Below the pieces are notes generated by a model. The model saw only the letters and a list, made by a program, of their open reading frames with translations, made no database searches and was not told where the DNA came from. Positions 47,674 to 59,365 of a stretch of DNA of 64,000 bases are shown piece by piece. This stretch comes from Cunninghamia lanceolata (taxonomy: Eukaryota > Streptophyta > Pinopsida > Cupressales > Cupressaceae). The DNA is taken from NCBI GenBank assembly GCA_027924645.1, contig BSBN01000809.1, positions 43,864,001-43,928,000 of the forward strand. The letters are read 5' to 3'. The position numbers and the translations under genes were made by a program. How positions within the stretch are numbered: position 1 is the stretch's first letter; the number at the start of each line of letters is the position of its first letter.

Positions 47674-47687
47674 AAAGAGGGGCAAAA
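47674..47687 (+). promoter_or_regulatory. PPT of the Tat element
   Basis: AAAGAGGGGCAAAA directly precedes LTR2. The first ten bases of LTR2, TATATACGCC, differ from TGTATATGCC of LTR1 by two changes that destroy the terminal TG. Confidence 0.9.
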
Positions 47688-48819
47688 TATATACGCCTAA
47701 AAATGACACGATTTAGTCTAAATAAATATTCTTAATATTTATTTCATTCTAATTCTTCTATCAATAAATAAATAAACAAATTTATTTATTTGATTCATAT
47801 TCCTCTAAGTTAATTAAATATTAAAATATTTAATTACCTCTTCTAAAGTCAAAATTAAATTAAATCCTTTATTTAATTAAATTCTTCCAAACAATTAAAT
47901 AATTCTTAATTATCTAATTTGATTCAAATCATTCTTCCAAATTTAAATAAATCAAATCAAATTTATTTAAATTCTCTCAATCTCCAAAAATAAAATATAA
48001 TCAAATATTTTATTTATTCTTCCAAATCATGCACAACAATTAAATAAATTTATTTATTTAATTTGCTTTTCTATCTTCAAATATCTTCCAAATCTTCTAA
48101 AAATAAGTCTTCTTCTTCATGCACACAAAATTAAATAATTTATTATTTAATTTCTCTCAAATCATGCAAAAGCAAATCTCAAGTTGAGTTAACTGACTCA
48201 ATCAACCTTATTTTTATCAATATCTCTTAAATTACAAAAAAGCCTTCTAATTTATGAAGTCATATCTTATCTTTAGAAAAGAAAGTAGTTAACTCAAACA
48301 AAACAACTTTTGTGTGACACTTGTCTTCTTCTTATTCGCGCACGTTCCTCAACTATTCTCAACCATTGATCTTCTCATTCTTTCTATACCATTGATATCT
48401 TCTTTCTTGCGAGTCTATAAATTCAACCCTATTGTTCCATTTCATTCATCCAAGCTTTTAGTATTGTTACTCTGCAGGAATTACAGCGCACCTTTGGCAC
48501 CAATTCTTTCATTGCTTGCGATCAAACTTGTTACTACACACTACCATCATTGTTATGAAGCTCATCTTCATGGCGAAACTATCATAGCCGTTCCCAATTG
48601 ACATCTTGGAATCATAGCAAGGAAGCGCACCTTTTAAGGGCCATATTCATAGACAAGATCATTTGAGATAGGCAATCAATGAAAGCTGAGAATTAAAGGA
48701 GGTTTGTTTTGTATTGTTCATTGTTTGATTGATCTCTTTTGTTCATTATTTCATTGAGTTTTTGGTATTATTGATATACTATATTGATTATTCATGTTTA
48801 CTCCAATTTTCTCTTAACA
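47688..48819 (+). repeat. LTR2 of the Tat element
   Basis: 1,132 bases matching LTR1 end to end, including the AT-rich palindromes. It follows the PPT, so by position it is the original 3' LTR, but it is followed by PBS and leader as if it were also a 5' LTR. Confidence 0.92.
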
Positions 48820-50627
48820 TTTTTGGCGCCCACCGTGGGGCCTAGTCTTGATTTTTAACCCAAAAACTAAGTTTTTGTGTTTTAGAAAGTCGTACATAGG
48901 AGGAAACCACGCATCTGACACATCCTAACATGCATTTGCTGCTTGTTCTAGTGCATACATTCTTTCAGCGCATACAGACTCTATTCCGGTGCATATACCC
49001 TCTTATACAACGCATATGTTAGTTCGGTGCATATATACTATTTTCCTGCACTTTTGACCTCTGTCTTAGCGCATATGTACTGCAGCGCTTCTAAGCTCTA
49101 TTTCTGCGCATTCAAGCTCTGAAGCTGTGCATCTGATCTAGGCAGTGATTTTTAGGGTTTCCTTGAAGTTTTCGCTAATGCTAATGAATTTTTGTAGGAA
49201 CACTCTTGATCTATTTTTAGGCTAGGTACTGGTTTAGAATCATATAGTTGCAATTGTTAACTCACACTTCGATTTCTAACAGGAAAGTAAATGGATGCTC
49301 ATGCACATCTCACATAGTCTTAACTAGGAAGGCGGTAATTGAATCATTGCTATTTTGCATATCATTGAATCATTGCTATATTGCTATCCTTCAAAGTTAA
49401 CAAACTCATTGCTATCTGGGTAAAATTGAACCATTACTATCTTGTTATCACTTCAAAGTTAACAAATCACTGCTATCTGGGTAAAATTGAACACATCATT
49501 GCTATCTGGGTAAAATTGAACCATTGCTATCTTGTTATCACTTCAAAGTTAACAAATATCTGTGCTTGCCCAAGTAGATAGCTCATCTAGTTTTTCTCAT
49601 TTTAACTAGGAGAAAAGAGCCATTGTCTTCTGTGTTTTGGGAATGATACCAAGCCTATGCTCTCCCCTATCTTGGGTGACCAAAATGCCAGACGTATCAT
49701 TTTTGCATGTGTTTTTCCTTTAGAGGGGCCTGCTTTTGGATACCATCTATCTAAGTAGGAATGACCCTAAGTGGTAACAAGCTAAACGCTAAGCCCTACC
49801 AATCCACTATAAATAAATTGTGTTTGGAATGAAAGCTTCAAACAACGAGTGCAGTTGTGTTATATTGACAGCTAACCTCCCCCAAAACCCTCCAAGGCAC
49901 AACCCTTGCAGGCTGGGAGACTCCATAATGGAGAGTAGTACTGCCACATGTATAACCACTTGAACAGTTGCCTTTATTAAATACCTTTGTCTTAGTAGCC
50001 AAAAATCCCTATAAGCCGATGTAGGGAAGGGTGATTATCACCTCCCGAAGATGCTTCACTAGAGATAGTGAGAATTTAGTTTTATATTGTCCTTTGAAAC
50101 CTAGGATTGTACTTGCTTTCCTTTAGTCCAAAAAGAGAAAAAAATCACAAAAAAATGAAAAACCATGAAAACATTCTTTGTGTTTGATGTGTCTTTTTGC
50201 CATAACTAAAAGAAAATCAGATCAAAAAGACCTTCTTGCAGCCAAAGATACCAAAAACATCAAAAAAATTGCCAAAAATTTGTAAAAAACACTGAAAAAC
50301 CAGAGCGGCGCATTTATCCTTTTTTGCTGTGCATTTGTACCGACTTGCTATGCATCTGTGCTGACCTACTGCACTTTTACCACCTGTTACGACGCATTTG
50401 AAATTTGCCAGTATTGTGCATATGTATCAACTTTTAGCACATTTACTAGTTTATGCTGCACATCTGTTCCAGCGCATGTGTGACAGTGAGTACTTCCATA
50501 GTCTTTGAGAGGAAAATTTTACTATTTTTGGATACCCATTTCAGTCTTGTTCAAGATTCTAAGATCAGATTTTACCTTACAGTCACTCTTTTCATCCATT
50601 CCATAGCATACCCTCACTTTCGTCTGT
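48820..50627 (+). repeat. Second copy of PBS and leader
   Basis: This matches 33536-35343 base for base in length, with scattered substitutions. It begins with an intact tRNA-Lys PBS (48824-48841) and stops abruptly inside the leader, about 330 bases before the gag ATG equivalent. No gag follows. Small frames at 49381-49581 and 50453-50650 are leader text, not genes. Confidence 0.92.
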
Positions 50628-51642
50628 CCTCTAAGTTAATTAAATATTAAAATATTTAATTACCTCTTCTAAAGTTAAAATTAAATTAAATCCTTTATTT
50701 AATTAAATTCTTCCAAACAATTAAATAATTCTTAATTATTTAATTTGATTCAAATCATTCTTCCAAATTTATATAAATGAAATCAAATTATTTAATTTCT
50801 CTCAATCTCCAAAAATAAAATATAATCAAATATTTTATTTATTCTTCCAAATCATGCACAACAATTAAATAAATTTATTTATTTAATTTGCTTTTTTATC
50901 TTCAAATATCTTCCAAATCTTCTAAAAAATAAGTCTTCTTCTTCATGCACACAAAATTAAATAACTTATTATTTAATTTCTCTCAAATCATGCAAAAGCA
51001 AATCTCAAGTTGAGTTAACTGACTCAATCAACCTTGTTTTTATCAATATCTCTTAAATTACAAAAAAGCCTTCTAATTTATGAAGTCATATCTTATCTTT
51101 AGAAAAGAAAGTAGTTAACTCAAATAAAACATCTTTTATGTGACACTTGTCTTCTTCTTATTCGCACATGTTCCTCAACTATTCTCTACCATTGATCTTC
51201 TCATTCTTTCTATATCGTTGATATCTTCTTTCTCGCAAGTCTTTAAATTCAACCCTATTCTTCTATTTCATTCATCCAAGCTTTTAGTATTGTTACTCTA
51301 CAGGAATTACAGCGCGCCTTTGGCACCAATTCCTTCATTGCTTGCGATAAAACTTGTTACTACACACTACTATCATTGTTATGAAGCTCATCTTCATGGC
51401 GAAACTATCATAGTCGTTCCCAATTGACATCTTGGAATCATAGCAAGGAAGTGCACCTTCTGAGAGCCATATTCATAGACAAGATCATTTGAGATAGGCG
51501 ATCAATGGAAGCTGAGAATTAGAGGTTTGCTTTGTATTGTTCATTGTTTGATTGATCTCTTTTGTTCATTATTTCATTGAGTTTTTGGTATTACTAATAT
51601 ACTATATTGATTATTCATGTTTACTCTAATTTTCCCTTAACA
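50628..51642 (+). repeat. LTR3, lacking its first ~120 bases
   Basis: It joins the leader at ...CTGTCCTCTAAGTTAATTAAAT; the same CCTCTAAGTTAATT is found at 47812 in LTR2. It runs to CCCTTAACA at 51642, directly followed by the CAAAC duplication. Confidence 0.92.
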
Positions 51643-51647
51643 CAAAC
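51643..51647. repeat. Target-site duplication CAAAC (right)
   Basis: Matches 32401-32405 and resumes the interrupted Copia RT reading frame. Confidence 0.92.
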
Positions 51648-52605
51648 CATAGCATACATCAAACTCCCTACATCACTAGCATATGGTAGATTAGACATAT
51701 CCTCAAAATCATCCTCAGTCTTTGGACACATATCTAATGAAAGCTTAGTACCAATGGGTAAAGGAACTCTAACTAGGTTATAGTCCTACATACTAAATCT
51801 CTGTAAAATGGTATTCACATACTTACCTTGTGATAACTAAAGCTTTCTGTTAACTTTGTCCTTCCTAATCTCCATACCTAGAATATACCTGACAGCTCCA
51901 AGATCCTTCATATTGAATGCCCCTGAAAGTTGGGCTTTCAGCTCATTGATCATACCCTTAGTATTGCTGAAAAAAACATGTCATCAACATACAATACAAT
52001 GATCAGTATAGAATCATCAATACAACGAATGTAAACACAGTGATCCTCCTCGCTTCTAACAAAACCCAATTTCAACACAAATGAGTCCAACTTTTGGTAC
52101 CACATTCTGGGGGACTGTTTTAGACCATAAAGAGACCTCTTTAACCTGCAAACCCAATGTTCTTTTGCTTTACCTCAAAACTTGTAGGTTGTTGCATATA
52201 AATTTTTTCCTCAAGATCTCCATGCAAGAACACAGTCTTAACATCTATTTTCTCTATTTCCTAATCAAAATCTATAGCAATAGATAAAATAAATCTAATA
52301 GAAGTTAACTTAGTAACAAGAGAGAAAATTTCACTGAAATCGACTCTCTCTCTCTAGGAGTAGCCCTTGGCTACCATTCTAGCCTTATACTTCTCCAATA
52401 AACCATCTGCTCCAAACTTCTTCTTGAAGACCCACTTGTAACCTATGGCCTTTCTTCCTTTGGGTAAACCAACAAAATCTTAGGTGTTACAAGATTCTAA
52501 AGCCATCATCTCCTCCTGCATGGCTGACTGCCAAGCCTCACTACCATCTGCATGAATAGTTTCCCTGTAGGATCTAGGTTCATCATCAGTACTCAATAAA
52601 AAAAT
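51648..52605 (-). pseudogene. pol: Copia pol N-terminal part: reverse transcriptase
   Basis: Reading from 52605 leftwards: EAWQSAMQEEMMALE, a TAG, LPKGRKAIGYKWVFKKK, YKARMVAKGYS, IDVKTVFLHGDLEEKIYM, RGLYGLKQSPRMWYQKLDSF, the catalytic LYVDDMFFS (about 51978-52000), LGMEIRKDK and LPYASDVGSLMYAMVC, where the Tat element enters. Stops (TAG, TAA) lie near 52483, 52356, 52262, 52167, 51840 and 51790. Two short frames on the plus strand here are shadows. The fragment is continued at 32400-31740. Confidence 0.92.
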
Positions 52606-52612
52606 ACACAAC

Positions 52613-52654
52613 ATAAATCTAGTGGGCTATGCCTATAAATCTAGTGGGCTATGC
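52613..52654. repeat. 22-bp tandem duplication at the integrase deletion junction
   Basis: ATAAATCTAGTGGGCTATGC occurs twice in a row (52613 and 52635), exactly where protease text ends and RT text begins. Integrase should lie here. It looks like a repair scar. Confidence 0.8.
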
Positions 52655-53600
52655 ATTCCCAAATCATTCAACTTCGAAATTGAAATCAAATTTCTAGCTA
52701 ATCTAGGAACATGCAAAACACCAAGGAGGGTTTTAATCCTCCCATCACTGAAACACAACACCTTGCCTTTCCCAACTATCAGATATGTAGAGTTGTCCCC
52801 AAGGTACACTTTACCTCCATCATACTCTTCGTATGTGGAAAACCATTCCTTATGTAGGATCATATGATATGAGCATCCTAAGTCAACCAACCAATGATCA
52901 TTAGAAACAATATTGCATGCAGAAAGTAAAACATCTTCACCTACATTAGAGGACTTCTCAGAAGCGGTCTGCCACTATTTCTTTGGGTTTATGAACTCCT
53001 TTTTCACATGTCCCCTCTTTCTGCAATTCCAACATTTAACTCTAATCTTCTTTCCAAGAAATATTAGATCGACCCTTAGACTTGTCTTTATCCCCTTTCT
53101 GATCTCCTTTCAGTCCTCTTTCCTTGGACCTTTGCCTCACATTGACAGCCTCAATGTTAACCTCAGAAGTCTTCTTTCTCATCTCATGTGCCAACAAAGT
53201 TGCAACAAGATGATCCAACTTTATATCTTCAAGGTTAGCAATAATAGAAAGGATAGCATTCTCCCAAGATTTAGGTAAAGAACAAAGTAAAAGTATACAT
53301 TTATCTTCTTCTACAACTGCAGCATCTACAAAATCAAGTTGACTCAAAAGAAAATTAATATTGTTCAAATGCTTTGCAATAGAATCACCCTCTTTCATCT
53401 TAATAGAAAACAATTTCTGCTTTAAGTAAAGCTTGTTTATCATGCTCTTGTCTTGATAAATCTCACTTAATCTTGTCTAAAGTTTATGTGCAATCTCTTC
53501 CTTTGAGACATTCAATAGGATAAAATCTACAAGACATAGTCAGATAGTTCCCCGTGCCTTCTTATCCAAGGGTAAAAGCAAGAATTTGGGTCCATGAAGA
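52640..53600 (-). pseudogene. gag: Copia gag (C-terminal two thirds) and protease
   Basis: From about 53590 the Gag core is readable (LPLDKKARGTI, LLNVSKEEIAHKL, NKLYLKQKLFSIKMKEGD, NNINFLLSQLDF, LLCSLPKSWEN), then a basic segment and one knuckle CWNCRKRGHVKKEF in which the last Cys is Phe. After a TAG, the protease follows: NDHWLVDLGCSYHM, where the active-site Ser is Leu (TCA to TTA), VYLGDNSTY, and GVLHVPRLARNLISISKL. Text ends GMHSPLDL at the deletion junction. Gag packages RNA and protease matures the polyprotein in active relatives. Start of Gag is missing. Confidence 0.9.
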
Positions 53601-53629
53601 GGGGAAGTTTCAACCCAAAAAAAAAAATC

Positions 53630-53815
53630 ATAGGAAACGCGTACACGTTATTGAAAAAATGTGTACACGCTTAGCTACGGGTACCCGAGGCTAAATCAAA
53701 ATGGGTATGCATTATGATTTGAGTATGCAACAAGAAACACATATGCATTATAACATGTATGCATTATTAAATGCGTATATGTTATAACGCGTATGTGTTT
53801 CTAAAAGGTATTTAA
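53630..53815. repeat. Short degenerate array of GCGTATGCATTATAAC-like words
   Basis: CGCGTACACGTTATTG, GGTATGCATTATGAT, CATATGCATTATAAC, GTATGCATTATTAAATG, GCGTATATGTTATAACG and GCGTATGTGTTTC recur at about 20-30-base spacing. It lies directly beyond the truncated end of the Copia element. Confidence 0.6.
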
Positions 53816-54215
53816 TTTTTTAAATAAATGACTATCATTTCATTTTTTCTAGCAATATTGTAGGAGGGGAACAATGACAGAGCAATTCAGGTACGTGTTT
53901 TTCAGGCCCTTTACCAGCACAAATTTCATTGCCACCTCCTCCCTTCGATGCAAGTGACCTCCACGACCTCTAGGTTGGTTAAATTCTACAATTTTTTGGT
54001 CTTATATGTTGCATTTTTTACTTGTAATTGTAGTTTACTGTTTGTTATTTTTGTTTGTAATTAGGTTGTTTAATTTATAGTTTTTAAATTGTATTTGCAA
54101 ACAAAATCATCACGTAAACAAGAAACCGTAAATTCAAAATTGAAATCCACAAAATTGATACCTAATTTAACTAATTTAATCAAGTAAATCACACAAAACC
54201 TAGAGTTTCAAATCA
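53816..54215. other. Non-coding or possible first-exon crumb
   Basis: ATGACAGAGCAATTCAG followed by GTACGTG near 53873 resembles a first exon with a donor site, but nothing downstream supports a gene. Otherwise T-rich unique sequence. Confidence 0.25.
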
Positions 54216-54219
54216 AAAC

Positions 54220-54390
54220 TCTAAACCCTAGGTTCCAAAAAACTTAGACCTAAAAACTAAAACCCTTAACACTTAACCTTAGGACCTAAACCCTAAAACC
54301 TAAACCTAAAACCCTAAACCATAAACCCTAAAACCTAAAACTTAAACCACAAAACCTAAAACTAAAATCCTAAACCACAAAACCCTTCTT
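54220..54390. repeat. Degenerate telomere-like repeat (CCCTAAA variants)
   Basis: CCTAAACCCTAAAACC, CCTAAAACCCTAAACC and similar words dominate ~170 bases. They are variants of the plant telomere unit CCCTAAA, here interstitial and diverged. Confidence 0.85.
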
Positions 54391-56929
54391 AGGGCCTATA
54401 ATTAAGTAGGTATATAATTAATAATTATCACAATTCTTAAATAAGCTAGATATGATAGTATGATGTATTCAGAGATAAATGTAGATTTGAAATCCCTAAT
54501 GTCAATAATAAACATTAGGAAGAAAACTATGTCATGTAAGCTCAATTAGGTTTACCATTTAATGAAAATGAAAACAGAGATTCCATATGGTTAACTTCTA
54601 TGAGAATTTAATAGAATGGATACACGTAAGAAAATAATTATCCTAAACGAATATAAGTAACTAACATTGTATAGAATTGACAATTGGTCAATGTTATAAT
54701 TACAAAATAAATAAGGACAAGATTCATGCTTAGTTGTATCACTAAATGATGAATATAATTGACAAGGGTCTTTGATGCATTGATGTTTAGCTTTGAGAAA
54801 TGTGATCTCTTAGTCTAATTTGAAGGCTATTTGTTAAATATCTACTAAATATACTTTAATAGAGAACAAAATCATAGGTAGGTATAGAATCAAAACTTTG
54901 AACTAACTTCCTACTTTCACAAACTTATTCCTATGCTCAAAACTATAGAATCAAAACTATGAAGTAACTATCAACATGCCAACTCCCAAGAAAGACCAAG
55001 AACAAACCAATAAGTCATGAAGAAAAATCCAACCACCAACTAGGTTGACCATAAGTGTTCAAACATTTGAAAATAAACCATGAACTTGAAACATAGGACC
55101 ATGGTAGGTGAGATGAGTAATAGATAGAAGGGTAGGTAAATATTCACAAGCTATTTGAATAATAACCATCCACATGGACAATAAGAGCATCAACAACCAA
55201 CGTACACCATAAATATGCCAAACACACTAATATGATGAGAAAATACCTTGGACAAATAAATCATTAAGGCACTACAAATCCACCACTAACATTTCACTAT
55301 CGAAGAGCTAAAAATCTACCACAAAGATAAAAATCACCCCAATGAGTGTTATGGAAAGAACATGAGTGACTATAGGAAATATTGAGCACCAATTTATTGA
55401 TAGAATTACTAATGGCCAAAGATAAACCATTACGAGAAAGGATGGACTACTAGGAAGATGGAAACATGTTCTATAATGAACTAAAGAAATTATGGCATTT
55501 ATATAGAGTGGAAGAACCACCAAGAGGGACACAATCCACCACAAATCCATGGAAAAAATTCATAAAATCAATTGGAACCACCACAAAACAAACTTACTTG
55601 TTGTAGAAAGGAAAGATGACCACAAAGGGAGAAACAAGGTTGGAAAGCATTGTAAAGTTCTTATAAATTAGCTTATAGGAAAAGCAAGTGATGAGTGGTT
55701 CCAACACAAAATGGGGAGGAATGATGTTGCAAATAAGGTACCCCACAATAGGAGGAAGAGGCAAGGACCACAAAGCAATATAAAAAAACACCATAAAAGG
55801 AAGACAACACAATTATTTGACTTTTGGCATTCAACCAAAAGAAAATAAGCCCTAGAACATACAACTAAGTCAACATAGAGATAACATATCAAGTAGAAGC
55901 AATGGAATCAGTCAAAGATTTAGGAGTAGGCCCATAGAACTCAATTGGACAAAGGATAGGTCTAGGATGAAATACAAATCACAAAATAAATCAATGCACT
56001 TGTTATCATTCTACCTAGATAACAATTAGGAATGCAATACAAAGGAACCATAAATGTTTGACAAAAAAGGAGCCAATTCACCCTCTTTCCTCCATTGTTG
56101 CATTTTCCTAGACGAGAGAGAAAGGATGATCATGTTAATTATTGCATAATATTCCTATGCTCAAACAAACTTCTACCCTTCTACTTGCCTGATCCAAATT
56201 GCTCTGCTATGCTCCTTCTATTAGCTAGGGGACACCTGCTATTTATAAATATATTTACTAGGTTGTTGTATGATTAAATCCATGAGGACACTTTTCCTTA
56301 ACTAACCCTCTAATAGAAAACAAGATCGAAGACAATGAATAAGTCCTAGGTAAAGGGGGGTTCACTTGGATGAATTTGAATTTCTAAATTTGATGTTGGG
56401 TGGAACAATGTTACGCTCGTGAGGTCAACCTTGTGAGCATGGACCCAAACTAGGATAAAAGACAAGCTAGATCATAATAGACAATGATAACCTAGGAATT
56501 AGTGTATGGATGGACATGATAATCATACATATAGGTTGAATGTATTGTGATAATCATGTATTAAACTTTATAAAATGTTTACTTGACATTCAATATCTAG
56601 GTTCCAGCTCTAACTCTTTGGATTGATATAAATGCTTGATATAGAAAAATATGTGTTTTAATTTTTGTCCAAGACCTTTTGAAAGTGATTAGCAAATAAT
56701 ATGGGATGAAGGGGAGGCTCAAATTGTTTGTTTTTTCTATGACATAAATTAGTCAAAATTTTCATTAGATGCATTTTTTAATGTTTTAAATTGAATGTGT
56801 CTTCAAATGACATGTATTTTGAATTTTTCCACGTTCAATGTGATTTTTAGTTCAAATTGTGTACATTATTTAATTAGTTTGTTGATATACATTTTTTTAT
56901 TGTTTAACATTCAGTTGCCCTTTCATCAC
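54391..56929. other. Non-coding, no gene seen
   Basis: AT-rich sequence. Minus-strand frames at 55308-55892 overlap in several phases, are very hydrophobic and have no homolog I recognise, so I treat them as chance. No repeats with clear borders. Confidence 0.45.
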
Positions 56930-58888
56930 ATGGAGCCAAATATAACTGTAGCCAATGAGTTTTCCATAGAGGATTTCATACATATTGACCATCCCGAAAC
57001 CCCTTATGTGGACCATCACCTGCACATAATGTATCAGCACCACAAAACCCCACACCTCCACCCTCTCCACCTCCTAACCCCCCACATCCTCAAATTGATC
57101 AAAATCAATTAAGAGAGAGCATAAATGCAAACCTAAATGTCATTCAAGAAAATATAAATTTGATAAAAAATGAGCCCAACCTCCCCCCCATGTAGCACAA
57201 TTTTCATCTTCGATGCAAAATGTTGTCGACTATGTTCGATCCATCGATGTGGACCTAGTTAGTTTCCATCGATGGAGAGAAGAGAGAAGATAATTTTATG
57301 TAGATGGGTTGTCTTATAAAGAAATCCATGACCTTCATATTACCAAAGAAGCAATTTGTGCACATTTCTTTAACCCCAATACAAACGAACCAATTACATC
57401 CAATAAAAAATGACTTTCAATTAAATGGTGTAGGCACCAATAGATAGCTGTACATTTTTGGGACAGATGGTGGATGGGCTTTGATACCCCACCACATGGC
57501 AATTGTGAGGTGCCCCTTTATTTTTTGAGAAAGTTATGGGCTGAGTTTGAGTTGGGTCAAAAACCCAACTATTTTGATATGAGGTCATTTCAGGGAGTTG
57601 GTCATGGCATGCCCCAAAATAGATTAGGAGCACGTGTCGATCCTCAGTGACGTGCTCTGATTCCACCGATTGTTGCTCCTCTAGCTCCTAGTATTCCCGC
57701 TACATATCAACAGCAGATGATATTATCCACATTAGGAGCATTGAGTTCTCTCCCAGGAGATCTCATTCATCAGACTACCCATGTGGCAACTGAAGTGGGC
57801 GATAGAGAGCATGGAGGTTCATCCTATGGGCATACTCAGGCATCCACTGTAGGTCCACCTGTATCTACGATAAAATCATTTATGGACTTACTATATGCTG
57901 ACGATCATCCTACACAGGTATGTACATCTTTTGAAAGGCATATATTTTAATTTGTTTGAAATGTGCAAAATTCATGTAAATAATATTAAATTAAATTATA
58001 TATAATATAATATTAATTTTCAAGAAGTGTTTGGTGTAGATGCATGATCAGAGGAGGCCAAATTCTCAATATGATCGTGTTTGCTTTTTGAGAGTTGTAG
58101 AAATGGGCACACCTTACGGTCAGGTAAACCAATATATATTTTAATTTATGTCCATATCTAATTTAATTTGAATTTGTACACATGTGTGAAATTATGATAT
58201 ATTGTATCTATACAGGGAGGTCATGCGATACCCACGACTGACCAACCACAAGGTGTAGCGAGCGCTCCTGAGTCATCATCAACTTTTATGCATGGGTCAT
58301 CTCAGGTGCATGCTTTCAAAATTTATTTAAGTTTGAAATTTACATGTGCTTTAAAAACTCACTACATGTACTATGATTATTTTATGCAGGATGATAGAAG
58401 TATCCTTATAGGTGGCAGGTAGGCTCCTGATCATGGTCATGAGCATGAGTCCATCTCATTCGAGGTCCTAAACTGTACTAAATCTCCTATACAATTTTTA
58501 GGCCTTTTAAATATATATTTAAATTCAATTAAAATAATTTTTTATCACTAATATTTTCTAACCTATTGTTTGCTTTATTTGAATATCCAGGAATTAGCAG
58601 CTCAATCATTTGGTCCTCAATCGATAGTTATACCACCTGTTGAACAACATGTGCTAGTAAATTCACATGATCAGATGGTAATTTATGCATATACTTAAAA
58701 TCATTTTTACTATATTTACTATATTTAATTAAAATCAAGATTTTTTCGAGTTAATATAAATTCTAATCTATATTGTTTTCTTTATTTGAATATCTAGGAA
58801 TTAGTAGCTTAATCAGTTGGTCCTAATAGACTTGATTTGACTGATCGTCCTGATAGACTTGATTTGACCGATCATCCTGATAGACTTT
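56930..58888 (+). pseudogene. Six-exon gene of unknown function, decayed
   Basis: Exon 1 runs from ATG 56930 (MEPNITVANEFSIEDF) to 57917, with two frameshifts (about 57080 and 57195) and a few stops. It has a Pro-rich linker (about 57040-57090), a short helix (LRESINANLNVIQENIN), then a Trp/Phe-rich part (IAVHFWDRWWMGFD, LYFLRKLWAEFELG, YFDMRSFQGVGHG). Next come exons 58040-58123, 58216-58305, 58390-58464, 58591-58677 and 58799-58888, each with GT-AG borders, phase 0 on both sides, 84, 90, 75, 87 and 90 bases long. Exons 5 and 6 start alike (ELAAQSFGP, ELVA-stop-SVGP), a local duplication. Late exons are low-complexity Ser/Gly/Gln/His-rich. I do not recognise the family. It may belong to the same transposon as the gene at 62-64 kb, but nothing shows this directly. 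Confidence 0.6.
58826..58888 (+). repeat. ~27-bp tandem pair in the last exon
   Basis: GATAGACTTGATTTGACYGATC occurs twice plus a partial third, encoding DRLDLTD-type repeats. Confidence 0.85.
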
Positions 58889-58944
58889 AGATAGTTTTAT
58901 TTTATGGACTATAGATAGTTTTATTTATATGTGTGCCACTTGAC

Positions 58945-59311
58945 ATATACATTTTGAACATGTTATTTCATGGACCATTTCACATACATTATATACATTA
59001 TGATCATGTTTGTGTTTATGAATGTGTTCACATACATGTTATGTTCATTATGATAATGATTATATATATATATATATAAAATCTAAGTTTCAAGTAATGT
59101 GCACTATAAATTCTTATCTAGAATCAAATTGCATATATATTTACATGTCATTGTTGAATGAAGTTTAGATATCTTAATTTAATACTTTAGATATACATTT
59201 TGAGCATGTTATTTCATGGACCATTTTACATACATTATACACATTATAATCATGTAACTTGTGTTTATGAATGTGATCACGTACATGTTATGTTCATTAT
59301 GATGATTATAT

Positions 59312-59365
<54 letters not shown>

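Larger units (their letters stand above)
32406..51642 (+). mobile_element. Tat-lineage Ty3/Gypsy retrotransposon with antisense gene and rearranged 3' end
   Basis: The 19.2-kb insertion is flanked by CAAAC duplications inside Copia pol. Order: LTR1 (32406-33535), tRNA-Lys PBS, ~2.1-kb leader, gag, protease, G-patch-like region, RT, RNase H, second RNase H, integrase, a repeat-rich 3' region, antisense gene, PPT, LTR2 (47688-48819), a second leader copy, and a 5'-clipped LTR3 ending at 51642. A second RNase H between RNase H and integrase, plus an extra gene after pol, defines the Tat group. All coding parts have stops and frameshifts. The outer duplication flanks LTR1 and LTR3, so the LTR-leader-LTR end belongs to the same locus and arose by tandem recombination and deletion, or during reverse transcription. 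Confidence 0.93.
30851..53600 (-). mobile_element. Copia retrotransposon, 5'-truncated, integrase-deleted, split by a Tat element
   Basis: Reading leftwards on the minus strand: gag (from about 53590), protease, RT (52600-51648), then a 19.2-kb foreign insertion, then the rest of RT, RNase H (32400-31740), PPT (31709) and 3' LTR. Removing the insertion and one CAAAC copy rejoins the conserved Copia MVCTRPD motif exactly in frame. The 5' LTR, PBS and Gag N-terminus are absent; similarity stops near 53600 beside an A-run. Integrase is deleted between protease and RT. The coding parts carry several stops, so the element is inactive. The left border of the 3' LTR is estimated. Confidence 0.85.

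Noticed and set aside
55308..55892. Several hydrophobic minus-strand frames that might be a membrane protein.
   Set aside because: They overlap in different phases in AT-rich DNA, have no consistent frame, and show no motif.
57890..57905. YADD in the plus-strand gene (LLYADDHPTQ), the reverse-transcriptase catalytic box.
   Set aside because: No other RT motif surrounds it and it is at the end of an exon followed by a splice donor; treated as coincidence.
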